From CBDCRK01 sp965220955 (GTDB lineage Bacteria > Desulfobacterota > Binatia > Bin18 > CBDCRK01): a DNA stretch of 64,000 nucleotides. A model generated the notes under the pieces. That model saw nothing but the letters and a program-made list of their open reading frames with translations. It did not search any database and had not been told where the DNA came from. Every line of letters begins with the position of its first letter. The first letter of the stretch is position 1. A program made the translations under genes and the position numbers. Positions 32,625 through 42,443 of the stretch are shown here, piece after piece. The stretch covers positions 248,001-312,000 of the forward strand of contig CBDCRK010000037.1 in NCBI GenBank assembly GCA_965220955.1, written 5' to 3'.

Positions 32625-34223
32625 TCAGGGCTCCTCACGCAGCATCAAGACGCTGCCCTCTCCGTCACCAGGGATATAGATCGTCCCGGCCTGGTCCACG
32701 GCCAGACTGCCGCCAAACTCCATGGGGCCGCGCGACAGCCCGGCCGGGTTGCCGACCGGTAGCTGGGTGGCCAGGGTTTGCCTGTGGTGGGTTGTCAGAT
32801 TGACGCTCTCCAGGGTTTTGGTGCCGTGGTCGAGGATCAACACCGCGTCTTGACGCACAGCCATGGCCAGCGGTTGTTGCAGCCCGTCGGCGACCAAAGA
32901 CGTATTGCCAGCCGCATCAATCTTGCTCACCCGTCCGTTGCCCAACTCACTCACCAACAGGCTGCCGTCCTCAGCCACAACCACACTGCACGGTTGTGAC
33001 AGGCCGCTGGCAACGGTAGAGGACTGTCCGTTGGCATCAATCCGCAGCACCGAGCCGGTGCCGGCTTCAGCCACCACAATGCTGCCACTGGCCTCGCGGG
33101 CCAGCCCGTAGGCTTGGTCGAGTTTTCGGACGGCGTAGCTGAAAGACAGGGCCTTGGGATTGTAGCGCACCACGTCGCCGGTCATGGTTGTTAGCAGCAG
33201 CTCGCCCGGGGCACCGGCCGCTATGCCTCTGACAAAGCCGGGAAAGCTGTTGTCAAGCAGGCCGCCCAGCCGACCCACCTTGCCGTCTGCCGAAAGCGTG
33301 GCCAGACTCAGCCCATCGGCAATATACAGGCTGTTGTTCTCACCGCACGCTAGCCCCCACGGACCAACCAGACCGCCCGGCACCATGACCCGCTCGGTAT
33401 TGCTGCCGTCGGTCGCCACCTCAGACACGCCACCGTCAACAAAATGCGAGATGAACAGCCGGTTGTCCGGACTAATGGCGATATTGTCAATGCCGGGCCG
33501 GACCGTGGCAATGACGGTTTTTGCCCCGGTCTGTACATCGATGCGGACCACCTCGCCGGTGCCGGCCTGGGGGACAATGAGTTCTCCGTTGGGGTTGAAT
33601 TTCACTGCCGGCGGGCCCTTGAGACCATCGGCGACTTTGTGTGTTTCACCCGTTTCAATATCCGCCCGCCACACCTCACCAAGCGGAACCAGGGGATAAT
33701 ACAGCTTGCCGTCCGGTCCGACCGACAACGCATTCGGCCCGCGCTGATCGTCCACAATCACACGTGGCGGGCGCTCGTCATACGGGTACAGCTCAAGGAT
33801 ACGCCCGTGACCGCGGAACTCATCGGCAAAGATACGGTCCTGGTGGCAGGTGATGCCGTTGACCGCCGGCAGATTGTTGGCAAGGATGCTGACCTCGCCG
33901 GCCGGGCTTCGTTTACATACCCGAGCGCTCATGACCTCGGTGACATACATATTGCCGTGCGAGTCAAAAGCCACGTCGTCAGGCGCAACAATCGCCCCAC
34001 CTAAAGGCGAGATCAGCTCGGGCGCGCCGGTTTCAATATCAAGCGCGGTCAGTTGGCTGCCAAACGCCTGGGTGACATACAGTCGTCCGTCGGGACCAAA
34101 CTGCATGCCGTTTGCGCCGTACAGCCCGCTCGGCGCTAAGCAACGCGATAACTGCCAGCCTGAAGCCGCCTGGGGTTCTTGGTAGGCGTCCCCAAGCAGC
34201 AACTCGTATCTGTTTGTTGTCAT
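32625..34223 (-). CDS. NHL/SMP-30-like beta-propeller protein
   Basis: 532 residues made of repeated ~45-residue blades with the pattern NGM.F.PDGRLYVT, ..D.ETG, PDDVAFDSHGNMYVTE, NALSVGPDGKLYYP, VKFNPNGELIVPQAGTGEVVRIDV. This is the SMP-30/gluconolactonase or NHL-repeat propeller architecture, apparently two propellers' worth of blades. No signal peptide, so probably cytosolic. Substrate unknown; lactonase or scaffold roles are both possible. It has no obvious operon partner. Confidence 0.75.
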   Translation of the reverse strand: MTTNRYELLLGDAYQEPQAASGWQLSRCLAPSGLYGANGMQFGPDGRLYVTQAFGSQLTALDIETGAPELISPLGGAIVAPDDVAFDSHGNMYVTEVMSARVCKRSPAGEVSILANNLPAVNGITCHQDRIFADEFRGHGRILELYPYDERPPRVIVDDQRGPNALSVGPDGKLYYPLVPLGEVWRADIETGETHKVADGLKGPPAVKFNPNGELIVPQAGTGEVVRIDVQTGAKTVIATVRPGIDNIAISPDNRLFISHFVDGGVSEVATDGSNTERVMVPGGLVGPWGLACGENNSLYIADGLSLATLSADGKVGRLGGLLDNSFPGFVRGIAAGAPGELLLTTMTGDVVRYNPKALSFSYAVRKLDQAYGLAREASGSIVVAEAGTGSVLRIDANGQSSTVASGLSQPCSVVVAEDGSLLVSELGNGRVSKIDAAGNTSLVADGLQQPLAMAVRQDAVLILDHGTKTLESVNLTTHHRQTLATQLPVGNPAGLSRGPMEFGGSLAVDQAGTIYIPGDGEGSVLMLREEP

Positions 34224-34337
34224 GCCTGGCCTCCTTTGGTCAGTGGTTCGTTCATCTTTTTTCCTCGCCCGCTTGGGGGAGAGGGAGCCTGTGTCCTCGT
34301 ATTTAGCCCGGTCCGGGAGCCGGAGGAAATACCCGCC

Positions 34338-35540
34338 TCAATGGACCCATACCTGCCTAAGGACCCGTAAGGCATTCCTTCCTATCACTTTAGCAATGTC
34401 CTCATCCGAGTAACTATGCTTAACTAGCCAGCGGACAATATTGGGATAGTCTGCCGGATTTTCCAGCCCGTCTACATATTCCACCTCCTCGAACTTTAGA
34501 CCCTCGAAGATCTTGCTGATGGAAAGCTGAGCCGCATAGGCGTGGTGCAGTCCCACATGTTCACCAAAAAGGGTGTCGGGACCAAACCCCACGTGATCGA
34601 TGCCTATCAGCTTCACTGCGTACTCGAAGTGCTCCATACATGATTCGATATTATGCCGGGGGTGCTTCTCGGTCAGGGTGGTGTGGGGAGCAGCCTCGAT
34701 ACCGAGCACCCCTCCCTTAGCCGCCATAGCTTCGAGCACATGGTCTGGCTTCAGGCGCCGGCTGTTCCACAACGAGCGCGCACCCGCGTGAGAGATGACA
34801 ATCGGCAGCTCGCTTTCTTGGACGACGTCCAGGGTAGTTTGATCACCGCAATGGGCAGTATCAATCAACATGCCCACCTTGTTCATCCGCCGGACTACCT
34901 GCTTTCCTAGCTCGCTCAGGCCCCCGTCCCGAGCCTCCCGTAAGCCGCTTCCCAGGGCGTTGGCCTCGCTATAGGCAATGCCCATGCTGCGAACCCCGAA
35001 CCCATAGAGGACATCGACGCGATCCAGCTCGTTCTCTATAGGGGTAGCTGACTCGAGGGTAGGTACCAGAGCCAGCCGCCCGGTTTTATGCGCCTCGATG
35101 ATGTCCCGCACCCCACTGCAGACCACAATAAAATCCTGATGGGCCAAGTCACAGAGGCGCATTCCCAGATCGTGGAGAACATCATTCCACTTCCAGCCGG
35201 CCTGGGAGGTAATAGTGCAAATGCCGTTCATCAGGTTGTCAAAGATGCAGTCCAGGCCGGATGTGGCCAACCCCTCAAAGCCAGTAAAGTCCCGTCCCCG
35301 GCGCTTTTGCTCAAAGATCTCACTGATGTCCTCCGGTGTCACCACCGGGTGATCGTGCATGGAGATAGCAATATTTTTGCTCAGGATCTCTAGAACTCGC
35401 TGCTCTTCGGCTGGCGAAAGCCCCATGGGGCTAGAGGGAACTCGTCCAACTTCCTTAGCCAGCCTGAATCCCTTGTAATCAACATTTTCTTCCAGGTACT
35501 GATAAGATCGGTAGCCTTTGTACTGCTTATTAGTTCCCAT
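34338..35540 (-). CDS. peptidase M19 (renal-dipeptidase-like) family protein
   Basis: Binuclear-zinc TIM-barrel peptidase family. Metal-binding segments are present: MHDHPVV (residue ~61), IDTAHCGDQTTLDV (~225) and VISHAGARSL (~247), then HVGFGPDTLFGEHVG and the C-terminal PADYPNIVRWLVKHSYSDEDIAKVIGRNALRVL typical of M19. These enzymes hydrolyse dipeptides or other small amides. No signal peptide, so cytosolic. 400 residues is normal. Confidence 0.88.
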   Translation of the reverse strand: MGTNKQYKGYRSYQYLEENVDYKGFRLAKEVGRVPSSPMGLSPAEEQRVLEILSKNIAISMHDHPVVTPEDISEIFEQKRRGRDFTGFEGLATSGLDCIFDNLMNGICTITSQAGWKWNDVLHDLGMRLCDLAHQDFIVVCSGVRDIIEAHKTGRLALVPTLESATPIENELDRVDVLYGFGVRSMGIAYSEANALGSGLREARDGGLSELGKQVVRRMNKVGMLIDTAHCGDQTTLDVVQESELPIVISHAGARSLWNSRRLKPDHVLEAMAAKGGVLGIEAAPHTTLTEKHPRHNIESCMEHFEYAVKLIGIDHVGFGPDTLFGEHVGLHHAYAAQLSISKIFEGLKFEEVEYVDGLENPADYPNIVRWLVKHSYSDEDIAKVIGRNALRVLRQVWVH

Positions 35541-35640
35541 AAGCCTCCCTCACTCTTTCTTTTATGGAGTAATAAGGTTACCCTCTTGTAGATAGTGTCT
35601 TCTCAGGGTCAGGTCTTGTATTCTGACCTTAGGGCCAAAA

Positions 35641-35658
35641 ATACCCCCCCGGGTGTAT
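35641..35658. promoter_or_regulatory. CsoR/FrmR-type operator upstream of the RND efflux operon
   Basis: ATACCCCCCCGGGTGTAT is a near-palindrome with the ATACCC/GGGTAT halves and G/C-rich core recognised by CsoR-family repressors. A TATAAT (35686-35691) lies downstream, 18 bases before ATG 35709, so a bound repressor would sit at or just upstream of the -35 region. A GGTCAG/CTGACC inverted repeat lies at 35608-35627. No csoR gene is in the window. Confidence 0.55.
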
Positions 35659-35708
35659 AGTATAGGCTCTTCTGTCCAATTACGTTATAATAGGTGCGGT
35701 CAAGGCTT

Positions 35709-36158
35709 ATGTTAAGGCCATATTCACCAGCCCGGGGTGTAGGAATTCTTGCACTTCTCTTCCCTGCTCTTCTTCTTCTGCCGACTCTCCACCTTCATCC
35801 CGAATATGCTTATGCGCACCGGACGGACGGAGCGCATAAGCACCTGCCTGTTGTTCATGCTGACTTTCTCCCTGTCCCAGCACACGACCACGGTGAGCAC
35901 CAGAGGGGCCATAACGTGCCGGGCAACACCTCATCCCAGCCGCTTTACCAAATCAGCCTTTCTATTCTCCTCCCTCGCAACCCTGTTCTCCTGCTGCTAA
36001 TTCTGGAGAGGGCTCCGGTTTTTTTCCTAGTGGAAGCGCCGATTGTTTCCTCGGCATTCTCGTTCCACACCTGGGTTCTCACAACAGACCACCCGCTCCC
36101 TGTCCAAGACATCTCTTTGAACCCTAAGTCTTCCCGCTCTCCTCCACACTTCGCTTAG
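35709..36158 (+). CDS. histidine-rich membrane protein leading the metal-efflux operon
   Basis: 149 residues from ATG 35709. A hydrophobic N-terminus (GVGILALLFPALLLLPTL) is followed by a His-rich loop (HLHPEYAYAHRTDGAHKH, then HDHGEHQRGH) and a second hydrophobic stretch (ISLSILLPRNPVLLLLILE). No named family, but small His-rich membrane or periplasmic proteins commonly precede Cu/Zn/Co efflux genes and may bind the metal. It follows the CsoR-like operator and precedes the adaptor gene by 99 bases. Confidence 0.55.
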   Translation: MLRPYSPARGVGILALLFPALLLLPTLHLHPEYAYAHRTDGAHKHLPVVHADFLPVPAHDHGEHQRGHNVPGNTSSQPLYQISLSILLPRNPVLLLLILERAPVFFLVEAPIVSSAFSFHTWVLTTDHPLPVQDISLNPKSSRSPPHFA

Positions 36159-36257
36159 GTTCCTAAGACCTTTTTTGCTTTTTCTCAGAAGAAGGATCTC
36201 TTTCCTTGTTGGGGTTTACTGCTTGCTAGCGAAGCCCTGCGATTGGAGCGGAGGACT

Positions 36258-37853
36258 ATGCACTTGCTGTGGAAGGTCTATGCGTGCGTCGGTTTTTTAC
36301 TGGCGCTTTTGGCAAGCTGCCAGAATATGCAGGATACGCAGGATACGCGCTCACCAGCCGGGGACGTAGACGCTGAGCAGCCTTTGAGCATTACCAAATG
36401 GACCCGTGATACGGAGCTCTTTGTCGAATTTGCTCCCCTTGTGGCTGGCAAGGAGACTCCTCTTGCCGTCCACCTCACGGATCTCAACACTTTTCAGCCT
36501 GTTTCTGCGGATAGGCTAACCACTATGCTGGAGAGCCAGGACGGGCAAAAAATAACCGTCCTTGCGGAGACACCGGTTGTGCCGGGGATCTACCGGCCCG
36601 TTATAAAACCCAACAAGCCGGGCAGCTATCGCCTCACCTTTCAGCGTTCCCACCCGCAGACCCAGAAGATCTACAACACTATTGAGGTGGGGGAAGTCAA
36701 GGTTGTAGCTAAAGAAGAGAGAATCCAGGGAAAAGAACAAGAGCCAAAGGGGAGAGGCATCACTTTCCTTAAAGAACAGCAGTGGCAAATGGATTTCGCC
36801 ACAGAGAAGGTCAGGCACAAGAAGCTGGCAGTTACCTTACGGCTGAATGCTGAGGTCAAACCAACAGCCGGAGGAGAAGTGCACATCATTGCTCCGATAG
36901 GAGGGAGAGTCCTGGCGGTGGAGAAAGGCATTCCCACGCCCGGCCAGAGTGTAGAGCCGGGGGAACCCCTGGCTATGATTCTCCCCCTCCCCAGCAAAAG
37001 CAGGGCTGAGCTGGAGTATGCTCTCAAGGCTGCCCGATCTGAGCTGGAGGCCGCCGAGAAAGAGCTGGCGCGTGTCCGGGACCTATACAAGGATAGAATT
37101 GTTCCTCAGAGGAGACTGGAGCAGGCACAGAAAAACGTTGCCATCCTAAAAGCCAGGCTGGCCTCTGCCCACTCTCAACTCTCCCTCCTGGACATGAACC
37201 AGAATATGAACCGGGCCCGGGCCTCTAGAGCGCTGCCCTCAACCCTTGAGAGGTTTATTCTCAGCTCCCCTATGGCCGGCGCAGTTGTGGCTGTGAACAT
37301 GACCCCAGGGGCTCTTATTGAGGCAGGTCAGGACCTCTTCACCATCATAGACCTCGAACGGGTGTGGATCGAAGGGCGACTGTTCGAACCTGACATCCCC
37401 AAAGTGCGAGACGTGGAGCAAGCACGCTTTACTGCACCAGCCCTCTCCGAACCTTTGTCCCTCTTTCCACCAGAGATACATCTGGTGACCATTGGCAGTG
37501 TGCTCGATCCGACCAATCGCTCCCTGCCCCTTATCCTGGAAGTCAAGAATCCCGGGAGGCAGTTGAAGATCGGTATGCATGGCCGGCTCGCCGTGCCTAC
37601 GGGAGAGGTGGTCCGGGATCTAGCCATCCCGCTGGGCGCCATTGTGGATGACAGGGGTATGCCCATCATTTTTGTGCAGGTGGGAGGGGAGACGTTTGAG
37701 AGACGGGAGCCGGAGCTGGGGATACAGAGCAATGGTTATGTGCAGGTGAAGGCAGGACTGGCGGCTGGGGAACGAATGGTTACAAAAGGGGCTTATCGCA
37801 TCCACCTTGCCTCCCTCTCCAGTGAGCTTCCAGCGCATGGCCACGCCCACTAG
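36258..37853 (+). CDS. RND efflux periplasmic adaptor lipoprotein (CusB/CzcB-like)
   Basis: Membrane-fusion protein linking the RND pump to the outer-membrane channel. ATG 36258 follows GGAGCGGAGG; the start gives a lipoprotein signal with lipobox LLASC (Cys ~21). An extra N-terminal Ig-like metal-associated domain (LFVEFAPLVAGKETPLAVHLTDL) precedes the barrel-sandwich hybrid (IIAPIGGRVLAVEKGIPTPGQSVEPGEPL), a long alpha-helical hairpin (ARSELEAAEKELARVRDLY) and beta-barrel domains. This layout is typical of heavy-metal efflux adaptors. 531 residues. Confidence 0.88.
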   Translation: MHLLWKVYACVGFLLALLASCQNMQDTQDTRSPAGDVDAEQPLSITKWTRDTELFVEFAPLVAGKETPLAVHLTDLNTFQPVSADRLTTMLESQDGQKITVLAETPVVPGIYRPVIKPNKPGSYRLTFQRSHPQTQKIYNTIEVGEVKVVAKEERIQGKEQEPKGRGITFLKEQQWQMDFATEKVRHKKLAVTLRLNAEVKPTAGGEVHIIAPIGGRVLAVEKGIPTPGQSVEPGEPLAMILPLPSKSRAELEYALKAARSELEAAEKELARVRDLYKDRIVPQRRLEQAQKNVAILKARLASAHSQLSLLDMNQNMNRARASRALPSTLERFILSSPMAGAVVAVNMTPGALIEAGQDLFTIIDLERVWIEGRLFEPDIPKVRDVEQARFTAPALSEPLSLFPPEIHLVTIGSVLDPTNRSLPLILEVKNPGRQLKIGMHGRLAVPTGEVVRDLAIPLGAIVDDRGMPIIFVQVGGETFERREPELGIQSNGYVQVKAGLAAGERMVTKGAYRIHLASLSSELPAHGHAH

Positions 37854-37894
37854 TCCTACGTTGAGAGAGTTAAAGACTAGACGGAGGGTGAGTA

Positions 37895-40800
37895 ATGTTT
37901 ACCAGACTGATTGGCTGGTCCTTAGAGAACCGCCTGATTGTCCTGGCGGCAGCTGTTGCCGTCCTCCTGGGAGGCACCGCCGTGGCCTTGCGAATGCCGG
38001 TGGATGTTTTTCCTGACCTTACTGCTCCCACAGTCACGATCATCACCGAGGCCCATGGCATGGCTCCGGAAGAGGTCGAGACTCTTGTTACTTTTCCTCT
38101 CGAGACGGCAGTTAACGGGGCTGCCGGAGTCCGGCGGGTCCGCTCTTCCTCGGCTACCGGCATATCCGTGGTCTGGGTGGAGTTTGACTGGGGAACAGAC
38201 ATCTACCAGACCCGGCAGGTGGTGAATGAAAAGCTGCAGCTTGCCAGCTCCGTTCTGCCGCCAGAAGTGGAGCGGCCCATCCTCGCCCCCATCTCCTCTA
38301 TCATGGGCGAGATCATGATCATCAGTCTTACAAGTGACACGCACTCCCCTCTGGAACTGCGTTCCACCGCCGATTGGGTGATCCGCCGTCGCCTCCTCTC
38401 GGTGCCTGGAGTCTCCCAGGTTATTCCCATCGGTGGAGAAGTCAAACAGTATCAGGTGCTTGTCTCCCCGGAAAAGACGGCGGCCTACGGGGTGAGTCTC
38501 ACCGAGGTGACAGAGGCAGTAAAAAAGACTAACCAGAACACTTCTGCCGGCTTTTATGTCGAAGGTGGGCAGGAATACCTTATCCACGGGGTTGGCCGGG
38601 TCCACCGACCAGAAGAGATTGCTGATACCGTTGTGGCCCTGCACAACGGCCAGCCTGTGCTTGTCCGTCACCTGGCAGATGTGCAAATTGGCCCGGCCAT
38701 CAAACGGGGAGAGGGAGCGGTCCAAGCCAGGCCAGCGGTCATCCTCAACATCCAGAAACAGCCTAGAGCCAACACCCTGACCTTGACCCAGGAGCTGGAC
38801 CACACCCTGGACGAAATCCAGCGTACCCTTCCTGCTGGAATGATCATCAACCAGCACATCTTCCGGCAGGCCGACTTCATCCAGGTAGCAATTGATAACG
38901 TGGTTGAAGCGCTACGGGACGGTGCCGTGGTTGTTGTGGTGATCCTACTCCTTTTCCTCATGAACATTCGTGCAACACTGATTACACTCCTGGCCATCCC
39001 ACTCTCTTTGCTTGTGGCAGTGCTGGTCTTGCGGTTTTTTGGAGCCACAATTAATACCATGACCCTGGGCGGGATGGCTATTGCTATTGGCGCCCTGGTA
39101 GACGATGCCATCATCGATGTTGAGAATGTTTTCCGTCGGCTCAAGGAGAACGCCTTCTTTCCTCCAACGGAGAGAAAGAATCCCCTGGCGGTAACCCTCA
39201 GGGCTTCTCTGGAGATTCGCCCTTCCATCACCTTTGCCACGTTCATTATTATGCTTGTCTTTGTGCCTCTCTTCTTTCTCAGCGGAGTTGAGGGACGACT
39301 ACTGGCACCCCTGGGGGTTGCCTACATAGTTTCTCTCTTTGCCTCTCTTATTGTGGCGGTATCGGTAACGCCCGTGCTCTGTTCTCTCCTCCTCTCGCAG
39401 GCTAAAGGAGTGACTGAGGGGAAAGAGAGCCCGGTGGTACGCTACTTAAAAGGGGCTTACCAGAAGATCCTGGCGGTTGTGGTTTACCGACCCGGAGTGA
39501 TCATTGTCACTTCGGCAGTGTTGTTCTCAGGCGCGGTCACACTCGTTCCGTTTATGGGCCAAGCGTTTCTTCCGAAGTTCAACGAGGGAACCCTGACGAT
39601 TAATACCGTGACTCTGCCGGGCACCTCTCTGGTCGAGTCAGACCGGCTTGGGCAGATGGTCGAAGAAACCCTCCTCTCTTTTCCCGAGGTGAAGACCACC
39701 GCCCGCAGGACAGGGCGGGCTGAGCTGGACGAGCACGCCCAGGGGGTGGAGGCAGCGGAGATCGACGTGGGGCTCAAGATGCAGGGGCGCTCGCAGGAGG
39801 AATTTTTGCAAGAGCTGCGCCGCGCCTTGAGCGTGGTGCCGGGGATGAACCTTACCATTGGTCAGCCCATCTCCCATCGCATTGACCACATGCTCTCCGG
39901 TACTCGAGCCAACATTGCGGTGAAAATCTTTGGCGAAGATCTGCGGCAGCTCCGCAGCCTTGCCCAAGAAGTGCGTACCCTTATGGCCACCGTCCCCAGG
40001 GTGGTGGACCTCACCGTCGAGCAGCAGGCGGATATCCCTATCCTACGGGTTCGTTTTGATAGGGAGCGCATTGCCCGTGTGGGGCTCAGAGTGGGAGACC
40101 TGGCCGAAGCTGTGGAGACTGCCTTTTGGGGAAAGACCGTCTCCCGGGTGCTGGAGGGCCAGAGGAGCTTTGACCTGGTAGTACGGTACAAGGACGCCAG
40201 CCGGCAAGACCTCGACGCCATCCGCTCCACCCTGATCGATACCCCTCTTGGCGGTAAAGTGCCCCTCGGCCTACTGGCAAAGGTCAGGAAAGATCTCGGG
40301 CCCAACACCATCAGCCGGGAAAATGTCCAGCGAAAAATTGTAGTGAGCTGCAACGTGACCGGGCGGGATCTACAGGAGGTGGTGCAGAATATTGAGAGAG
40401 AAGTGGAAGCAAAGGTGCAATTCCCTGAAGGGTATTACGTGGTCTATGGCGGCCAGTTTGAAAGTGCCGAGGAGGCCTCTCGAACCATTAGCCTCTTGAG
40501 CGTGCTGGTCATAGGCGGCATTATCCTCCTGCTCACGGCGGCTCTCCGTTCCCTGCGTGATGCACTCATCATTCTGGTCAATTTACCCCTGGCGTTGATC
40601 GGTGGGGTCTTTGGCGTCTTTTTGTCTGGAGGAGTGCTGAGCGTTGCCTCTCTGATAGGGTTGATCACGCTTTTTGGTATTGCCACTAGAAATGGCATCA
40701 TGATGGTTGCGCATATCCGCCACCTCATGGAGGAGGGCGAAAGTTTCCGCGGGGCTGTGGAACGGGGAGCCATGGAGCGTCTCTCTCCGATCCTGATGAC

Positions 40801-40993
40801 CGCGCTCTGCTCCGGACTTGCGCTGGTTCCCCTCGCTCTTCGCGGAGGAGAGCCAGGTAGCGAGATTCTCACCCCAATGGCGATCGTCATTCTCTGCGGC
40901 CTCCTTTCCTCTACCGCCCTCAATATGATCGTTGTCCCGGCCTTGTACCTCAAGTTTGGCCGTCCACTAACGGAGAAGGGAGAAGCGGTATGA
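37895..40993 (+). CDS. heavy-metal-type RND efflux pump (CusA/CzcA-like)
   Basis: 1032 residues with the 12-helix RND architecture: start MFTRLIGWSLENRLIVLAAA, PDLTAPTVTI, periplasmic porter loops, and the proton-relay helix 4 with AIGALVDDAIIDVENVFRR (the DD plus E pattern of the heavy-metal-efflux branch). The duplicate second half includes GLITLFGIATRNGIMMVAHIRHLMEEG. Substrate is presumed to be Cu, Ag, Zn or Co from family and from the CsoR-like operator, but the metal cannot be read directly. It overlaps the channel gene by ATGA. Confidence 0.92.
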   Translation: MFTRLIGWSLENRLIVLAAAVAVLLGGTAVALRMPVDVFPDLTAPTVTIITEAHGMAPEEVETLVTFPLETAVNGAAGVRRVRSSSATGISVVWVEFDWGTDIYQTRQVVNEKLQLASSVLPPEVERPILAPISSIMGEIMIISLTSDTHSPLELRSTADWVIRRRLLSVPGVSQVIPIGGEVKQYQVLVSPEKTAAYGVSLTEVTEAVKKTNQNTSAGFYVEGGQEYLIHGVGRVHRPEEIADTVVALHNGQPVLVRHLADVQIGPAIKRGEGAVQARPAVILNIQKQPRANTLTLTQELDHTLDEIQRTLPAGMIINQHIFRQADFIQVAIDNVVEALRDGAVVVVVILLLFLMNIRATLITLLAIPLSLLVAVLVLRFFGATINTMTLGGMAIAIGALVDDAIIDVENVFRRLKENAFFPPTERKNPLAVTLRASLEIRPSITFATFIIMLVFVPLFFLSGVEGRLLAPLGVAYIVSLFASLIVAVSVTPVLCSLLLSQAKGVTEGKESPVVRYLKGAYQKILAVVVYRPGVIIVTSAVLFSGAVTLVPFMGQAFLPKFNEGTLTINTVTLPGTSLVESDRLGQMVEETLLSFPEVKTTARRTGRAELDEHAQGVEAAEIDVGLKMQGRSQEEFLQELRRALSVVPGMNLTIGQPISHRIDHMLSGTRANIAVKIFGEDLRQLRSLAQEVRTLMATVPRVVDLTVEQQADIPILRVRFDRERIARVGLRVGDLAEAVETAFWGKTVSRVLEGQRSFDLVVRYKDASRQDLDAIRSTLIDTPLGGKVPLGLLAKVRKDLGPNTISRENVQRKIVVSCNVTGRDLQEVVQNIEREVEAKVQFPEGYYVVYGGQFESAEEASRTISLLSVLVIGGIILLLTAALRSLRDALIILVNLPLALIGGVFGVFLSGGVLSVASLIGLITLFGIATRNGIMMVAHIRHLMEEGESFRGAVERGAMERLSPILMTALCSGLALVPLALRGGEPGSEILTPMAIVILCGLLSSTALNMIVVPALYLKFGRPLTEKGEAV

Positions 40994-42309
40994 AGCCTCA
41001 TAGGCGGGTATTTTTTCTGGTCATGTTTTCTCTCTTCTGGCTGGCGCCCATACCTCAGGGGGTCGAGGCAGAAGACGCAGTGCCAGCTCTCCGCCTTGAT
41101 TTGACCGCAGTTCTTAAGCGGGCTCTTAAGGATAATCCCGATCTCAAGGCCAAACGGCAGGCACTAGAGATTGCTCGAGGGCGCGTGCAGCAGGCGGAGC
41201 TGCTCTTTCAGAAGAACCCCCACCTGAGCGTGGATGCAGACTACCGTCGCCGGCGATTTGCTGTGCCCATGGGCAAATCCGGCACGGATGTAGAGGTGAG
41301 CCTCCTTCAGGAAATAGAAATCGCTGGGCAGCGAGGACACCGCCGGCAGGCAGCGGTAAAGAACCTGGCTCGGGCCCAGTGGTCCGTTACAGATGCCGAG
41401 CGCCTGCTGCGTCTGGAAGTTACCCGAGCCTTTTATGATCTCCTGGCTGCCCAGGAGAAAGTTGTCACCCAACGGCAGGTCCTAGCCACCCCCAAGGCCC
41501 TCCTGGAGGCAGGTCTTGAGCGGTTTGAGCGTGGGGATATTTCTGTCCTGGAGCTGGACACACTGCGTATGGACAGGGACCAGGCACAAAACGACCTTGT
41601 GAACAGGGAAGCTGAGAGAGTACTCATAGAAAAACAGCTCCGCTCGCTCCTGGGTCTGGGAGGAGAGAACTCTCTGGCCGCGACTAAGGACCTGCTGGAA
41701 CTGTCTGCTAAAAAGGCAGGAAGAAGAAGACTTCCCCCCCTGGAGGAGCTAGAAACGTGCACGTTAAAGGATCGCCCTGACCTCAAAGCCGCGCATCTCA
41801 CCTTGGAAGTACGAGAGGCAGAACTGCACCTTGCCCAGGCCCGGCGAATCCCCAACATCTCCCTGGGTCCTCTATACAAACTGGACAACGAGGACCAACT
41901 TATCGGTGGAACGATCACTATCCCTCTGCCCTTCTTTAACCGCAACCAGGAAGAGATCACAACAGCTCTGGCTAATCTGGAGGTCGCCCGGACAGAGTTG
42001 AAGGCCCGAAGGTTGGCCATCAAGCAAGAAGTGGCCTCTGCCTATGCCCGCGCGCGGCTAGCAGAGGAGAGGCTGGCTTCCTATGGGGAGACTTACCTGG
42101 ATAACCTCAAGCAGAGCGCGGCTTTTACCCGCAGGGCCTATCAGGCCGGCGAGATCAGTATCTTTGAGTTCAGCCTGGCTCAGGACCGCCTTGTTCAAGC
42201 CCGCTTCAGGTATCTGGATGCTGTCCTGGCATATCTCCAAGCCATGGCGGAGCTGGACGGAGTCGCCTTTTGTGCACCCGGGGCCAAACCCGAGACTGAC
42301 AAGAGCTAA
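40990..42309 (+). CDS. RND outer-membrane channel (TolC/CzcC-like)
   Basis: 439 residues: signal peptide (FLVMFSLFWLAPIPQGVEA), then two OEP repeats rich in heptads (LKRALKDNPDLKAKRQALEIARGRVQQAELLF; LTLEVREAELHLAQARRIPNI; ALANLEVARTELKARRLAIKQEV). These form the trimeric exit duct of the tripartite pump. Start codon overlaps the pump gene's stop (ATGA). Confidence 0.9.
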   Translation: MKPHRRVFFLVMFSLFWLAPIPQGVEAEDAVPALRLDLTAVLKRALKDNPDLKAKRQALEIARGRVQQAELLFQKNPHLSVDADYRRRRFAVPMGKSGTDVEVSLLQEIEIAGQRGHRRQAAVKNLARAQWSVTDAERLLRLEVTRAFYDLLAAQEKVVTQRQVLATPKALLEAGLERFERGDISVLELDTLRMDRDQAQNDLVNREAERVLIEKQLRSLLGLGGENSLAATKDLLELSAKKAGRRRLPPLEELETCTLKDRPDLKAAHLTLEVREAELHLAQARRIPNISLGPLYKLDNEDQLIGGTITIPLPFFNRNQEEITTALANLEVARTELKARRLAIKQEVASAYARARLAEERLASYGETYLDNLKQSAAFTRRAYQAGEISIFEFSLAQDRLVQARFRYLDAVLAYLQAMAELDGVAFCAPGAKPETDKS

Positions 42310-42313
42310 AGCT

Positions 42314-42436
42314 GTGAAAACGAAGCAGTTCTACAGGTCGAGGATCAAGAGGGCAGTCGGGGTAGTTGGTCTTTTATGCGTACAAACGGGTATTCTTGTT
42401 GGGGCTTTCTTGGCAGTGGCAAGGCGGTTGAAATAA
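42314..42436 (+). CDS. 40-residue single-pass membrane protein after the RND operon
   Basis: GTG start 4 bases after the channel gene stop; MKTKQFYRSRIKRAVGVVG then a hydrophobic helix (LLCVQTGILVGAFLAVA) and a basic end (RRLK). Tight spacing suggests co-translation. No family known; it may be a small pump-associated protein or spurious. Confidence 0.4.
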   Translation: MKTKQFYRSRIKRAVGVVGLLCVQTGILVGAFLAVARRLK

Positions 42437-42443
42437 ACGGGGG

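Noticed and set aside
37922..38857. Long minus-strand frame (311 codons) opposite the RND pump gene
   Set aside because: Shadow of a strongly conserved gene; composition is His/Asp/Gly-rich as expected for an antisense artefact.
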